Below are positions 47,507-59,301 of a stretch of 64,000 bases of DNA, piece after piece; the first letter of the stretch is position 1, and the number at the start of each line of letters is the position of its first letter. This stretch comes from Azadirachta indica (Eukaryota > Streptophyta > Magnoliopsida > Sapindales > Meliaceae). Made by a program: the position numbers and the translations under genes. The DNA lies in the NCBI GenBank assembly GCA_022749755.1, contig CM040450.1:8454913-8518912 (forward strand), given 5' to 3'. The notes under the pieces are model-generated. The model saw only the letters and a list, made by a program, of their open reading frames with translations, was not told the DNA's origin and made no database searches.

Positions 47507-48993
47507 AAGCACATGTGTCATGACAAGTAATAAAGTGATGTCGTAACAAATAATAAAGTAATAAATAATAGTATTGTCCCATAAGTATTAAACTTTTGCA
47601 TTAACGCTATGTACTATAGTTATGGTAACTTAATTTTATCAAGGCAACTTGATTTCATGAAACAAATTTAAATATAAAACATAATTAAATAACAAGCTAA
47701 ATTAAAAGAAATGAAAATTTCTATAATAATAGGTTTAGGGTCTTAACTTTACTCAATTCCACCCATGTTTCTCCTAATTGGTAATTGTTAACGTGTTCAA
47801 AATCAAATCACTAATAGCAGGTTCTAAACTGATCTCGTTCCATCTTCCAAGTGGCAAATGCGATCTTATGCCTAATCTACTTTAATTAATATCCCTTTCT
47901 AACTTTCTCAATTAAACACTCATTAAATTCAACCTATTATAAACTATTCAAAATTCAACTACCTCTTGGTATTTTGTAATTTTAAAAGTTAATATGATTG
48001 ATTATCTAGGTCTTGAAGTCCTTTTGAACTCTCAAAAATGTTAAATGTGTTTTCATTATTTTGGTGAATAAATTAAATTCTCTCAAGTAATAACCCATTC
48101 ACACAAATCAATCAACTCATTCAAACAATAGATTAGAAGCATTAAGAACAAGGATAAACACAAGTAAATGAACCATAAAATTAACAATATTAAAATATAT
48201 CAAAATATAGTTCAAGTAACCTATATTAAGTCTCTAAATATAAAATTAAGCCTAACACAAAAAATCCATAACAATTATCAATAAGAAATTCATAAATATA
48301 AATATAGTCTAAAAAATATCACAAAATATAAATTTCAAGAGATAAAATGAAGAAAGAGAGATAATTCAGATTGAGAGATGTTCCAAGACTCTAATTATTC
48401 AAGAATCTGCCAAGGAGCTTCAAAAGATTATTGAACTCTAAGCCTCTCTCTAAAAAATTCAGCACATCTCTTGTCCTTGTATTTCTCAGTCTACAAACCT
48501 TCTTTTATACTTATGGATAAGTGGTGGCTCAACCCCATAAATATGAAAACCTTATATAGGCCTAAATCAGGCCATCCAATGATGATCTCATGACCAAAAA
48601 ATGTCCAAAAACATCATTCCTAAATCCAGGTGGCATGAGACTGCTAAAATAGCACAAGGGCACTAAAAAGGCAAAGTTGGTGGTGCAACTACACCATGAA
48701 TACTATTTCTATAGGTATAAATAATATATCATTGAAATGCTTTTAATGTCTAATTTCTAACAACCCAAATGGATTGCGATTTTGATTAGTGTAGATGAAG
48801 TTATCACGTTTTATTACACAATATTGAGAATTTCAATTTCTACAATTTTATCACAAGATCACCAAATTCTCCTCAATTCCGCTTTACTTGCTTCCTTACA
48901 CATGAATACACAAATTCATCAAATTTAAGGTTCCTTTTCACAAATACTTAAGGTTAGTAATAGTTAATTCATTAGTGAAATATCCACTCATCA
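47507..48993 (-). repeat. Gypsy-type LTR copy A (3' LTR in minus orientation)
   Basis: About 1.49 kb, matching the LTR at 57784-59301 along its length and ending CCACTCATCA at 48993. It is followed by AATACCCCCAAACTTAAACA, which on the minus strand is a polypurine tract AAGTTTGGGGGTATT directly before TGATGAGTGG. That is the arrangement of polypurine tract and 3' LTR. Only about 60 bp of interior remains. The gypsy label rests on the PPT/LTR pattern, not on coding sequence. Confidence 0.7.
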
Positions 48994-49771
48994 AATACCC
49001 CCAAACTTAAACATTTACTTGTTTTTAAGCAAATAAAACAAAAAGGCAAGACATTAGGAGCGTGCAGAAAAATCAGATCGAGCTGGACCAGATTGAAATT
49101 TATGGGTTCGGTCCGGTATTTTATGCAATTTAATTCAGTTTTGATTGTTAAAATAAAAAATTCAAAATTTTTGGTTCAATTTTGGTTTTAGTTCAAAAAA
49201 CTCGAACTGGACTAGAAATATTATTTTTTCATTTAAATGACGTCATTTTATTATATTTTTATAAAACGACATCGTTTAGTACACTAAAAAATTTTTAAAA
49301 AAATAATAAATTTATTCAAAAATCGAACCGACTCAAAAATCAAACCGATCAGTCCGATTTTAATCCGATTCTAATATATAATTGGTCTAGTGTAGTCCGA
49401 ATTTTTCTTCCTATACGGTCTGGTCTAATATATGTGTGTGTGTCCGTGTATGATTATCATATGACTTAGTAAAACCAACTGATAAAGGAAAATTTTTCAA
49501 TATATAAAATTAATAGATTAAGAAAATAACTTTGTAAATCAAATAAATACAATTTTAAAGATTTTACCTTAACTTTAAAAGTAATATTGTGATATAGATT
49601 ATTTGAGTTTTTCACATGGAAATATACTAAATCTAATTATACCATTATATAGAAAAACATATGAAATTATTTTCCTTGAACTTTGATAGTAAGCAAAAAA
49701 TTATTCTATTTATGATAATAAATGCATCAAATTCATTGAAAAAATTTACCTAATAAGATGAACCAGAAAAG
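48994..49771. other. Interior stub and a CCGA/TCGG-rich non-coding repeat
   Basis: After the LTR stub, 49060-49440 is a GC-richer block full of GGTTCGGTCCGG, AATCGAACCGACTC and AAACCGATCAGTCCGAT words. This resembles widespread non-coding plant repeats made of such words. No coding sequence. Confidence 0.5.
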
Positions 49772-52700
49772 CTAAACTGTAGTTCCCACAATAACTTTGC
49801 CAGCAGGCCATGCAACTATACTTCCAGCAGCCTCTTTAATAGTAGACATAAAAGGCGTTACCCTCCACAAATACTTTTCACCTTGTTTTATTTTATCTAT
49901 CCAAACCCTTGTACTATTAGGTCCAATTGGAGTATGATCAGCAATAGCTTTTGGATCACTTCAAGACTAATGCCCTTCAACCACTATTGCTCTAAAATCC
50001 TCCCAATTAAGCAACTTGCACTTAGTAATATTTGGCATAACATTCAAGCTCTTCAATGACATGACAAGGACAATTTTAAACAAAAAGAACAAAAATAAGT
50101 CAACGAGCATTGCCATTTAATGTTACCTCAATTTCTATCAAAATTCAAATATAAATAATATTCTTACTGATAAAAAAGTAAAGAATAAATATGGTGCATG
50201 GCTAAATGCTTCACTTCCTTGACTTAGACTCTGAAATGAAAATTTAAAATGTCAAGATTTGAATATTATATTGTATAAAAATGAATAAATCACAAGCAAA
50301 CTAGCCTTGTGCTTTTTAGCTTCTTCGATTAGACTTCATACCTCCTCCATTTCCTTCTTCATTTCATCATGCTCTTGCTTCATTTAAGCATTCTCTATCT
50401 TAATCTCATTTAGTTCTTGTTGTAGTTTATCTATAATGCAATCTTTCTATAATAATATACTTAAGTTTGAAATTCAAACTCTTTTTCCTATTGCTCTGAA
50501 ATAAAAATTATTCTGAGCAATTACTTGTGAAAGAGCATCTTCTCTCTAATTTGTTCAAGATAGTGATGAATTATTTGCGATTTCTTTCAATTTATCCGAT
50601 AGTTAATAAAATATATAATTGTCAAGAAAATGTTAGAAAAACAACATTTTCATTAATAATATGAAAAAAAAATGCATTGTCTTTACAATAGTTTCAGCAG
50701 CTGTTGTGTTCATGGTGGACCATTTTTCTTCGTACATGCTCAAGCCCAAATATCAACTCTAGACACCCTTAATTTTCTGCAACTTTTTTTAAAAAAAAAA
50801 AGATATATTCTTATAAGAAAAAACTGAAGTTAGCATGAATTTTCAAATGATAAATAATATGCATATTATTTTCGGTAGTATAAAAGTTTGGCAGGTTTCA
50901 TGTTTGTTTACTAATGCCATGCACTAGATCCAACAAATAAATCATAAATCACCACAAAAATAAATCATATGTGGCTAAATGGAATAAAACAATCTCTATA
51001 AAGAAGATATTTATTTAGTGCACTGAATACTGTGCATTAGCATGTGGATCTACTTTCATGTCAAAACTTCCTTCAATCATCGAACCAAAGGTCTCCACTG
51101 CCAACATTAGTTGCTCAAAGGGATTGCAAAATGGGCGCCAATTTACCGTATTTTTTAAATGAGTGTAGAACACGACCATCTCAAAGCTAACCAAAAGAAA
51201 CAATACCCTAGAAGATACTGAAAACAAAGCAGACGCCAAATATCATGAAAGCTAAGCTAAAAAGTGACAAAAGTGTTAAGAGTGCACTCTACACCAGTTC
51301 AGTTCTTTGGCCAACCCACCTACAAATACATGTTATGTCTTGATTGCTCAATCTTCTAGTACAAAGGTGACTCAAAATTAAATTCAAAAAACGTGGTTAC
51401 ATGCAAGGTTTAAGCAAGCCAAGATCATAATTTTGTAAGTTGGATCAGTTCTTACAAGAATCTACCACTTCTGGATCAAATAGACTTCTGTCGAATTTCA
51501 TTTTGAAATTTGGTTGGCATTCAGCTAATTTGTAATATGCCACATGTAGGATAGTGATGCTGCATGGATTTAAGTAGGGAATTTAAGGTTAAGTTTGTTC
51601 TATTGAATACTAAAGGCAATGTAAAAATAGGCTAGTTTTGCACTTTTTTTCTTTCTTTTTGATTGATTCTAAGAATGTCAAGAGAACCAGTAATGAAATT
51701 AAAATAACTGAAAGAAAACTATACAAATTCACTTTTCATAACTAAATATCTAAATCTCATAGCCTTTACCCTTTAAACTAGTCGCAGTGGACCTAATAAC
51801 CAAAAGCTATTTTATTCGTATTATACCCCTGGACAGGAAATTTCCCTGAAAAAGCTCAAACATAACTTCATTTGCATTTTATTTACAAAAGGTAGTCATA
51901 TTTGTGAACATCCAATATATGAAAATAATGAATATAGACGAGCTACACTTTACACCAAATTCAGTAATATTCAACTTTTGTAGCAATGAATAATGTAGAA
52001 AGTACTTCAAAGTAATCTAAAAAACCATACTCTTTCACTAGTTGAGATATGCAGCAATAATTCTACTTTGATCAAGAAAAATATGACATCTACAAAATGT
52101 TTCTTCATCAAATATTAGTACCTGAATTAAAATTAACTTGGACAACTTGTGTTCACTATAGAAGAAGAGCATATAGAAAACACACCAACTAACCTTGATA
52201 AATAAATAAGTCATTTTGAAAATTCAGTGGCTTTATATTATTAATTAAAGTCTTTAGAAAAAATTTAATTTCTCAAAAAATGGAAACAACAACCAATACA
52301 TAAGTTTAAGATTTCTAGTAATATAATTAATTACCATATCCTCATTCACCCGAACAATTCCCCTATGACCTGTTGCATGTGGGATTTATTTCTTCCTTAT
52401 CTTTTTAAATCCTTCACTTACCTAAAAAAATATATCAATTTTTTTATTCATATAAAATAAATAGACCATTTTTATATTATCACATAATAATGTGCATATC
52501 TTAAATTTATCAATAGTTTTGTCTTTCACAAAGAAATTCCATTCACTTGACTTGATGTTATTAGGCCTTAGCCTCATTGTTTCTTCTTCATTTTTGGCCT
52601 TCAAGATTTTTTAAACTAGTCTTAATTTTGAGGCCCTCCAAAGCACAACCTATGCAGTACATAAATTTTCTACCATTCTTCATTTAATTGATGTGTTTTG

Positions 52701-53127
52701 TGTAATATATATTCATATAAATAGAATAATTATTAATTTTTTCTAGCCCATGGCTATCTATAGAAATTTAAGCATTTATACAATAAACATACCTGAACAT
52801 ATTGCCATAATACATTTTTTTATATCCAAACAAAACTTCCTTCAATATGAAATTGTATATGGTACAAGCTCTCTTACTATAGGCCCCAAAAAAGATGACA
52901 TATGTGACTAATCCAGCACTAATAGGTTGACCATAATTATTAAATTGAACCTCTCTATTTTTAATTTGACCATCTACTGCAATGGTCTTCAATTTAGTGA
53001 GACCCCTTTTCCTTTTTGTGTTTGGGATAACAAGTATATGTATACCTTCCTTTTCTACCTCATCCATGGCAATCAATCTATTTCGAAAACAAATTGTAAG
53101 CATGCTAAACAATTTAGAAGAACACAC
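49772..53127 (-). pseudogene. TNP1/Ptta-type En/Spm transposase pseudogene
   Basis: Exons on the minus strand follow the plant En/Spm TNP1-like protein. The first (about 53127-52793) has TKRKRGLTKLKTIAVDGQIK and VQFNNYGQPIS, ending at a GTATGT donor. The second (about 52620-52490) has LRPNNIKSSEWNFFVKDKTI. The third (52421-52335) has VSEGFKKIRKK, a stop and PHATGHRGIVRVNEDM, with AG and GTAATT borders. A possible fourth lies near 51015-51239. A coiled-coil block at about 50310-50460 has ELNEIKIENA and MKQEHDEMKKEMEEV. The last (about 50058-49772) has KLLNWEDFRAIVVEGH, two stops, then DPKAIADHTPIGPNSTRVWI and AGSIVAWPAGKVIVG. Several in-frame stops make it non-functional. No CACTA termini were found around it. 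Confidence 0.82.
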
Positions 53128-54470
53128 AATAGAAAAGATATCATAAAGTGCATTTGATCTCTCTGTACGATTTCAAAGATAAGCTCATCATTGGTCCCTA
53201 TGAAAGAGCATCATTCAAGGAGCAAGGCACCTGGGAGAAACGCCTAGTGGAGCAAACACTATACAACTTCTAAAGCTTTACATATTGTGGCTCACAAGAA
53301 TAAGGAAGAAGGAATAAAAAGGAAGTTCCAAGATGCTGAATCTTTTAGCTCTCCTGTATGCGTAGAAAATATTATCCTATTATATATTTGACTCGCCAAT
53401 TTATGCCATGCGACCAATATAGACACTACACCAAAGCATAATTTTAATAAGACATGCGACTTCCCTGGACTCTACCACCATATACAAAAAGTGATATCTA
53501 TTATTCTCAAATTTGATTGTGTTTCCGACTTTGTCCAAATTGATTTTCAGTTTGGCACATAAAATTCAGAATAAGATTGAATTTAAACAACTACACAAAA
53601 GTAAGGGCCTCATTAAGATTCAAATATGCTTCTGAAAAGCATAGCATTGTATTTCATTAATGGCATCGTGAATTCTTATTCATTTTTATAAACATGTTCA
53701 TTTAGATTAGTGGCAACAAAAATACTACTTCGTGTAAGCAGAAAAAATTTCGATAAGTTCAAAGAAATTATGCATTTGGATTAGAAGAACAGACATTGTA
53801 GAAGCTCAACATTAACGAAAAGCCCGACTTTCAGCTGAGAATCATAAGAAGAAGGCAAGCCACATCTTTCATTTGTAAATGTAGCAGTAGGTCTACTAAA
53901 ATGATGAATTAGCAGTTTCATAGAGAACACAAAATTTATCATGAAAATCTAAATTTACCCAAAATCAATTCACAATAAAAATATAAAGCCAATTAACAAA
54001 ACACCATATAAAAACTTATTGAAGGAGGAAAATGATGGGACATGAGATTTACAGCTTTTGCATAAATGAATATAGTCTTAATTTTTTAGTTAGTTTTGTT
54101 TTACTATGAAAAGAGAACAATGAGAATATAGGGAGAAGTGAGAAAGACAAAGAAGCCAAGACAAAGAAGCCAAGTAGGTGCTAGCAAGTGGTGGGTTCAT
54201 GTTCTGTAACTCTAAAATTATAAATAAAATAAGTTAAATAATGATTAAGTTCCTATATTTTAGTAAAAATTTAAATATGATCAAAGATTTGTATTTGTTA
54301 TAAATAGATCCATAACAATATTGTTAGTTTAATTCAGGGGCCTATTTGTTACAAGCAGTATATATATTTTCTTATTTTTTTTCTGAAAAACTTAAGGATC
54401 TATTTATTATTATGATCTAAAAATAATATTTTTTCCTTCCTCCATTATTTTGGTGCTCAAAATTAAGTGC
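53128..54470. other. No gene seen
   Basis: Upstream side of the TNP1-like relic, probably including its lost 5' region. A CACTACACCAAAG word at about 53427 recalls a CACTA terminus, but no partner was found. Confidence 0.4.
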
Positions 54471-54890
54471 CTGTTTGATTTGACTTTTTTATTGGCAAAA
54501 AAAATTTTTTTAATGATAAAAATTCTTTTCAAATTTTTTAATGTCATTTGGTTGATAATGAAAAAAAAAAATCTTTTGAGAATTAAAAAAATTATTTTTC
54601 TTCTATTGGAAAAAACCCAAAATTTGAGCTTTTGACAGTAGAGTTTCTCCAACTTTTTTAAAAGTTAAAATTATCTAAAATATCCTTATTTTATTTTAAA
54701 AATTCTACGTTGTTTCTTTAAAATAAAACATTAAAAATTTATCTATTAAAATAATTACTCAAATTTTTCTCAAAAGTTATTTGTGACAACCAAACGATTA
54801 ATAAACTTTTGTTAAAATCTCTATTTATAAAAGTTTTATAAATAAAAACTCTACTCTAAAAAGCTCTATTTGAAAAGTTATATCAAACAG
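54471..54890. mobile_element. MITE with imperfect terminal inverted repeats
   Basis: The left end CTGTTTGATTTGACTTTTT pairs with the right end, whose reverse complement is CTGTTTGATATAACTTTTCA. The element is 420 bp, non-coding and A/T-rich. Its right half shares words with 27290-27438. Terminal sequence and size suggest the hAT-like MITE class. No clear 8-bp target duplication was seen. Confidence 0.6.
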
Positions 54891-57474
54891 ATCTTTATTT
54901 TACCACTAAAATTATATTTTGGACCTTTTATTTGTATTATTCAATTTATTTTATTTGTTAGCTTTTTTGTCTTTTATATTTTAACATGTTATAGCATCTA
55001 TAAGCATGTTATTAGCAAAACATAAAATGCAATGAAAAGAACTATATTACGTTGAAGTTAATTGTAGCATTTTTTAAGAATTTACTGCGATAAATTGACA
55101 TTTGATCAAATTAAAATTTAGTTCCTTTTGTAGATTTTGTCTAGTGTTGCTAACTTTTATCTTAATTCATAGTATTTGTGAAGTGTTACAATATTTAACA
55201 TTATCAATAATATTACTAATTAAATATAAATTCTAAATAAAAAAGAAAATGTTACTGGTTGAGCATCTAAATGTAGTATTTTAAGAAAATGCTAGCTCCT
55301 ATTGATAGTTAATAGCATTTCAGTAAAACATGCTATTGTAAAATGTTTTTAAATATGATATTTGATGTAATGAAAACAGTATATTAAGTCACAACTCGTG
55401 TCTTGATCTGCAAAGAAGATTTTCTTGAGCGCTCTAGCTCCTTTGAGAGTGGCCTTAACGAAAATGAAGAGATCGTCCGCAAAGAGAAGATGAAACCTTG
55501 GCTAAAGAATTAAACATTAAACAATCAAAATAATAAGCCAAGAATTTGTTACCAGATTGCCTAAGATTTACTAAGGTATGCATATTTCAAACACGCATGC
55601 TTAGAAACACAAACTACAAATATGCTTCGAAAGTTTGAGCAAAGCGTTCATAAAGCAATGAAAAGACTGAGTTACAAATTTGATACCAATTTTTCCCATA
55701 ACATATTTTTGTCTTTGTATTTTGTCCAAGCAAATGCTATTGAAAGGAACTCCTATCTATATGTAGAAATGAAAATGAATGCGGAAAAGCAATTATGCAA
55801 AATGAATCAAATGCACAATAACTAAACACTACACAAAATACAATTAATCACAATAAAATATGAATGCATGCAATACTACCGAAATACTCCAAATCCAACA
55901 ACTTCTTCCAAAACAATAGACAAAAATTTAATCACATAATCAAAAATTAAATTCAACCATTTAATAATATAAAAACACTTCCAATATTTCAATTTTCAAT
56001 TTCAGCAACTACTCCACAATAAATAACACTTCCAATATTTCCACTTTCAATTTCCCAACAACTACTCCATAATAAATAATTGACATTTGGAAAATTAAAT
56101 CCAGGATAAATATTCTAATTGTGGAATTATAAATGGAAAAATTAAATCAACATCCACAATACAATATTTATATGAGGAAACCTTTGATAAAAAACGATTT
56201 AGGATAAAAACCTTAACACATGATCGAGTCCATGTGTAGATAAAATAATCCACTATGAAAATACAGAACTTCATAATGGATTTAGAACACTTACAAAGCC
56301 TTACGCTATGAAGTACCTCTCATCTAAACCAGATGCATCAACCCTCACAGTCCTCACTGTCACATGCCATCAGTTCCGAAATTTTACCAAATTTCCAACA
56401 CTTGATATCACATATTGTCCTTCATGTAGATCACACATTAATCTCCTCACGAGATAAAAAAACAATTAATAAATGTTGCAGGAGTAATCGACTCAGATTT
56501 AACAACTCTAATCACAACAAAAATCACGTCCATGTGATTGGCAAAGCTAAACCGAATCGAAGAAATTAAAAATCACTCAAAGAAAACCTAGGGTATTTAA
56601 ATCTAGCAGTAAAAACTCAAATACATCTTCAAACAATTTTGCCCAAAACTCTCAAAATCAATTTTCAAAATACGAGCTTAGTGGATTATGGTGGCTAGGG
56701 CTTGAAAAGAGCTTCAAATATATTCTAAGATCATTAAATTTGGACCATTGGATCATCCAAAATCAATCAACTTCATGGTACATTTCTGCCTATCTAAATC
56801 AAGTTGAAGATGCACATCCAGTTCTCCATAATACTTGGCCAAGGGTCAATAGTCAAACATCAACAAATACACAGGGCAAGGTCATTGGTCAAAGGTTTAA
56901 GGTCAAAAGTCAGCGTGATGATACAGCATCATATCAACCGTTCGATTTTGAGCATCAATGGTCCAAATTAACTGTGGTCAATATGTAGATTTGGTTGACC
57001 CACGGTAAAAGGCACAGACGTTATTCACGTTGACGAAATTCGCATTTTAATTCAATGCAGTCGAGTCTACCATAACCTTAATACGTCCAACAATCATAGT
57101 CTAGTCAACGAAAAAGCCAATGTGCTCACACTAGGAAACAACAAACTTGGTCGCACTGAATTTTAGTCTTTCATTAACCTATTTTTTAATTTCATCTTCG
57201 TTTTAAGCCCGACTTTGACCCTTCCTAAGGTTTTTAACACTTTGGAATCCAAAAATCACACTAGTTTAAGCATACGAACTTTGCAAATTATCAAATTAAC
57301 CAATTGAAGCTAGCAAAGATAGTTTTTGACACAAGGTTTTGACAAACACATAACTTGAGTGTTCAACTACATCTCATTAAGTGCTTTTTCCCACAATAAA
57401 TCCATATCAAGGAATCTCCTATCTTTCCTTAATTTTGGTACCTACAAAAATATTCAAGTTTTACACTTTGGTAC
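54891..57474. other. No supported gene; possible LTR-derived sequence
   Basis: From 56230 to 57200 the base composition rises and repeated GGTCAA and CAAAAGTCA words suggest decayed LTR sequence, perhaps of the copia element whose gag relic follows. Open frames at 56333-56569 and 56740-56988 show no recognisable family. Between 55930 and 56090 a CACTTCCAATATTT-CA block occurs twice in tandem. Confidence 0.4.
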
Positions 57475-57783
57475 CTAAATCACTTTGGTTCCTTTTTGAA
57501 CCCAAATCATGTTAATGCCCAATACATTCTTCTTGATAGGACAATTGTGACATAAATGTCCATGAAAATTGCAATAGTTCCAATAAGAGAGGATTTGACA
57601 AAATAGTTTTGTAAACTTTTGCTTGCCATAAGGTTTATATCTAATAACACATTTTTCAAAAACACATTTTTGAGAGCCAAGCAACTTTTCGAAATTCTTT
57701 TGACCATTTATGAATTTGAAAATAATTTCATTTAAATCAATGGTTGTTTGCAACAACACTAACATGTGTACATTTAACCACAA
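57475..57783 (-). pseudogene. Copia gag C-terminal fragment with damaged zinc knuckle
   Basis: On the minus strand, NGQKNFEKLLGSQKCVFEK matches copia gag. The knuckle region reads WNYCNFHGHLCHNCPIKKN, in which Trp stands where the first zinc-binding Cys belongs while the other ligands remain. IWVQKGTK follows, as IWVPKGT does in the family. Its upstream part is cut off at 57783 by the LTR that starts at 57784. Confidence 0.82.
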
Positions 57784-59301
57784 TTGCACAGGTCATGAAA
57801 ATTAATAAAGTGATAAGTGTTGAATCTACAAGGATTGATTTTTCAAATAAAAGCTAAGTATTATGACCATGACAACCTAATTTTATCTAAGTGAATTAAT
57901 TTCATGAAAAAATTCAAAAATAAAAACACAATCTAATAGCAAAGTAAATTAAATAAAATAATCTCTATGATAATAGTTCTAGGTTCTTGAATTCACATGC
58001 TTAACCACATGTTTTCATGATTAACAATACTTCATACATGCCAATTAAATTCACTAATCACAGGTTATAAAATGACCTCATTCCCTCTTCCAAGTGCCAA
58101 ACAAAGTTCTATGTACAACCAACCACGTTATCCTTATTTGACTCGGTTAAATTACACATTCGTTATGCTTTATTTCGTAATTAACTACTAAGGACTTGAT
58201 CACCTCCAGTCTCACAATATCCTGAGTGTCAATTTGATTATCTAGGTGTTGATCTCCTTTAAATCTCTTAACTACCTAAATTGTGCGTCCTTCATTCGAA
58301 AAACAAATTAATATCTACCAAGAATCAATTTATTCATCATCAATCAACTAATTCATCAATTAACAAATTAGAGGCATTAAGCATAGGTAAGCACAAGTGA
58401 ATAAAATTGTACTAACATTAAAAAAATGTAAATCAATCAAAACATAGTTCAAATAAGCAACAAGTTCCTAAAATATAAAATTAAGCCTAACATAGAAAAA
58501 TCCATAAATTATCATTAAGAAATTCATAAATGTAAACATAATAAAAAACAATATTACAAAATAAAAATTTCAAGAGATAAAGTGAAGGAAAAGAGAAAAT
58601 TCCCATTGAGAGAAGCTTTAAGACCTAATTCTTCAAAAATTTACCAAGAATTAGCAAGAAATTGTTAAACTCCAAGCCTCTCTCTCTAAAAAATTTAGCC
58701 TATCTCTTGTCCTTATGTTTTTCACTCTAAAAACCCTCTTTTATACTTAACAATGGCTCCCCAAATGAGAAAAACAAAAACCTGTGGTTTTGTTAAAATC
58801 TAACCATCCAAACTTGATCCAACGGCCAAAAATGCTTCAAGGACATCATTTGGGTTGCAATCAGTGCGGGCACGCAATGCTCGGTGCAGGCACGCAAAAG
58901 CTAGACAATGTGCTCAAAGACAACAGTGTGAGCGGACCACCCTTGCTACCTTACCCCTGATGATACTTTGCTCTTGTTAATGTAGAGACAAGCAGGTACT
59001 GCCACAACTACTTCTAATTACTTATTATTTAAAAGCATCAGATGTCTAGTTTCCAATGCAATAAACAGAACGTAATTCTGAGTTGTGTAGACAAAACTTT
59101 GATCGTTCTAGTAATTAATATTTAGCATGACAATTTCTGCTTCCTTAGCCCAATATACACCAAATTCTCCTCAATTATACTTTTCTTGCTTCCCTACACA
59201 TAAACACACAAATTTATCAAATAGCCACTTGACTTTGAAGACATTTAACAAATATTTAAGCTCAAATGTTAATAGTTTATAAGTAAAATACTCACTCATC
59301 A
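57784..59301 (-). repeat. Full gypsy-type LTR copy B (3' LTR)
   Basis: 1518 bp with TG...CA ends (TGCACAGGTCATG at left, CTCACTCATCA at right). Homologous to 47507-48993, to the truncated pair 42865-45121 and to 62542-63201. Confidence 0.75.

Noticed and set aside
53427..53440. CACTACACCAAAG as the terminus of the TNP1-type element
   Set aside because: No inverted partner was found on the other side, and the word after CACTAC differs from the termini at 37593 and 40880.
56333..56988. Two plus-strand open frames (78 and 82 codons) as genes
   Set aside because: They lie in apparent LTR-derived sequence with repeated GGTCAA words and show no protein family.
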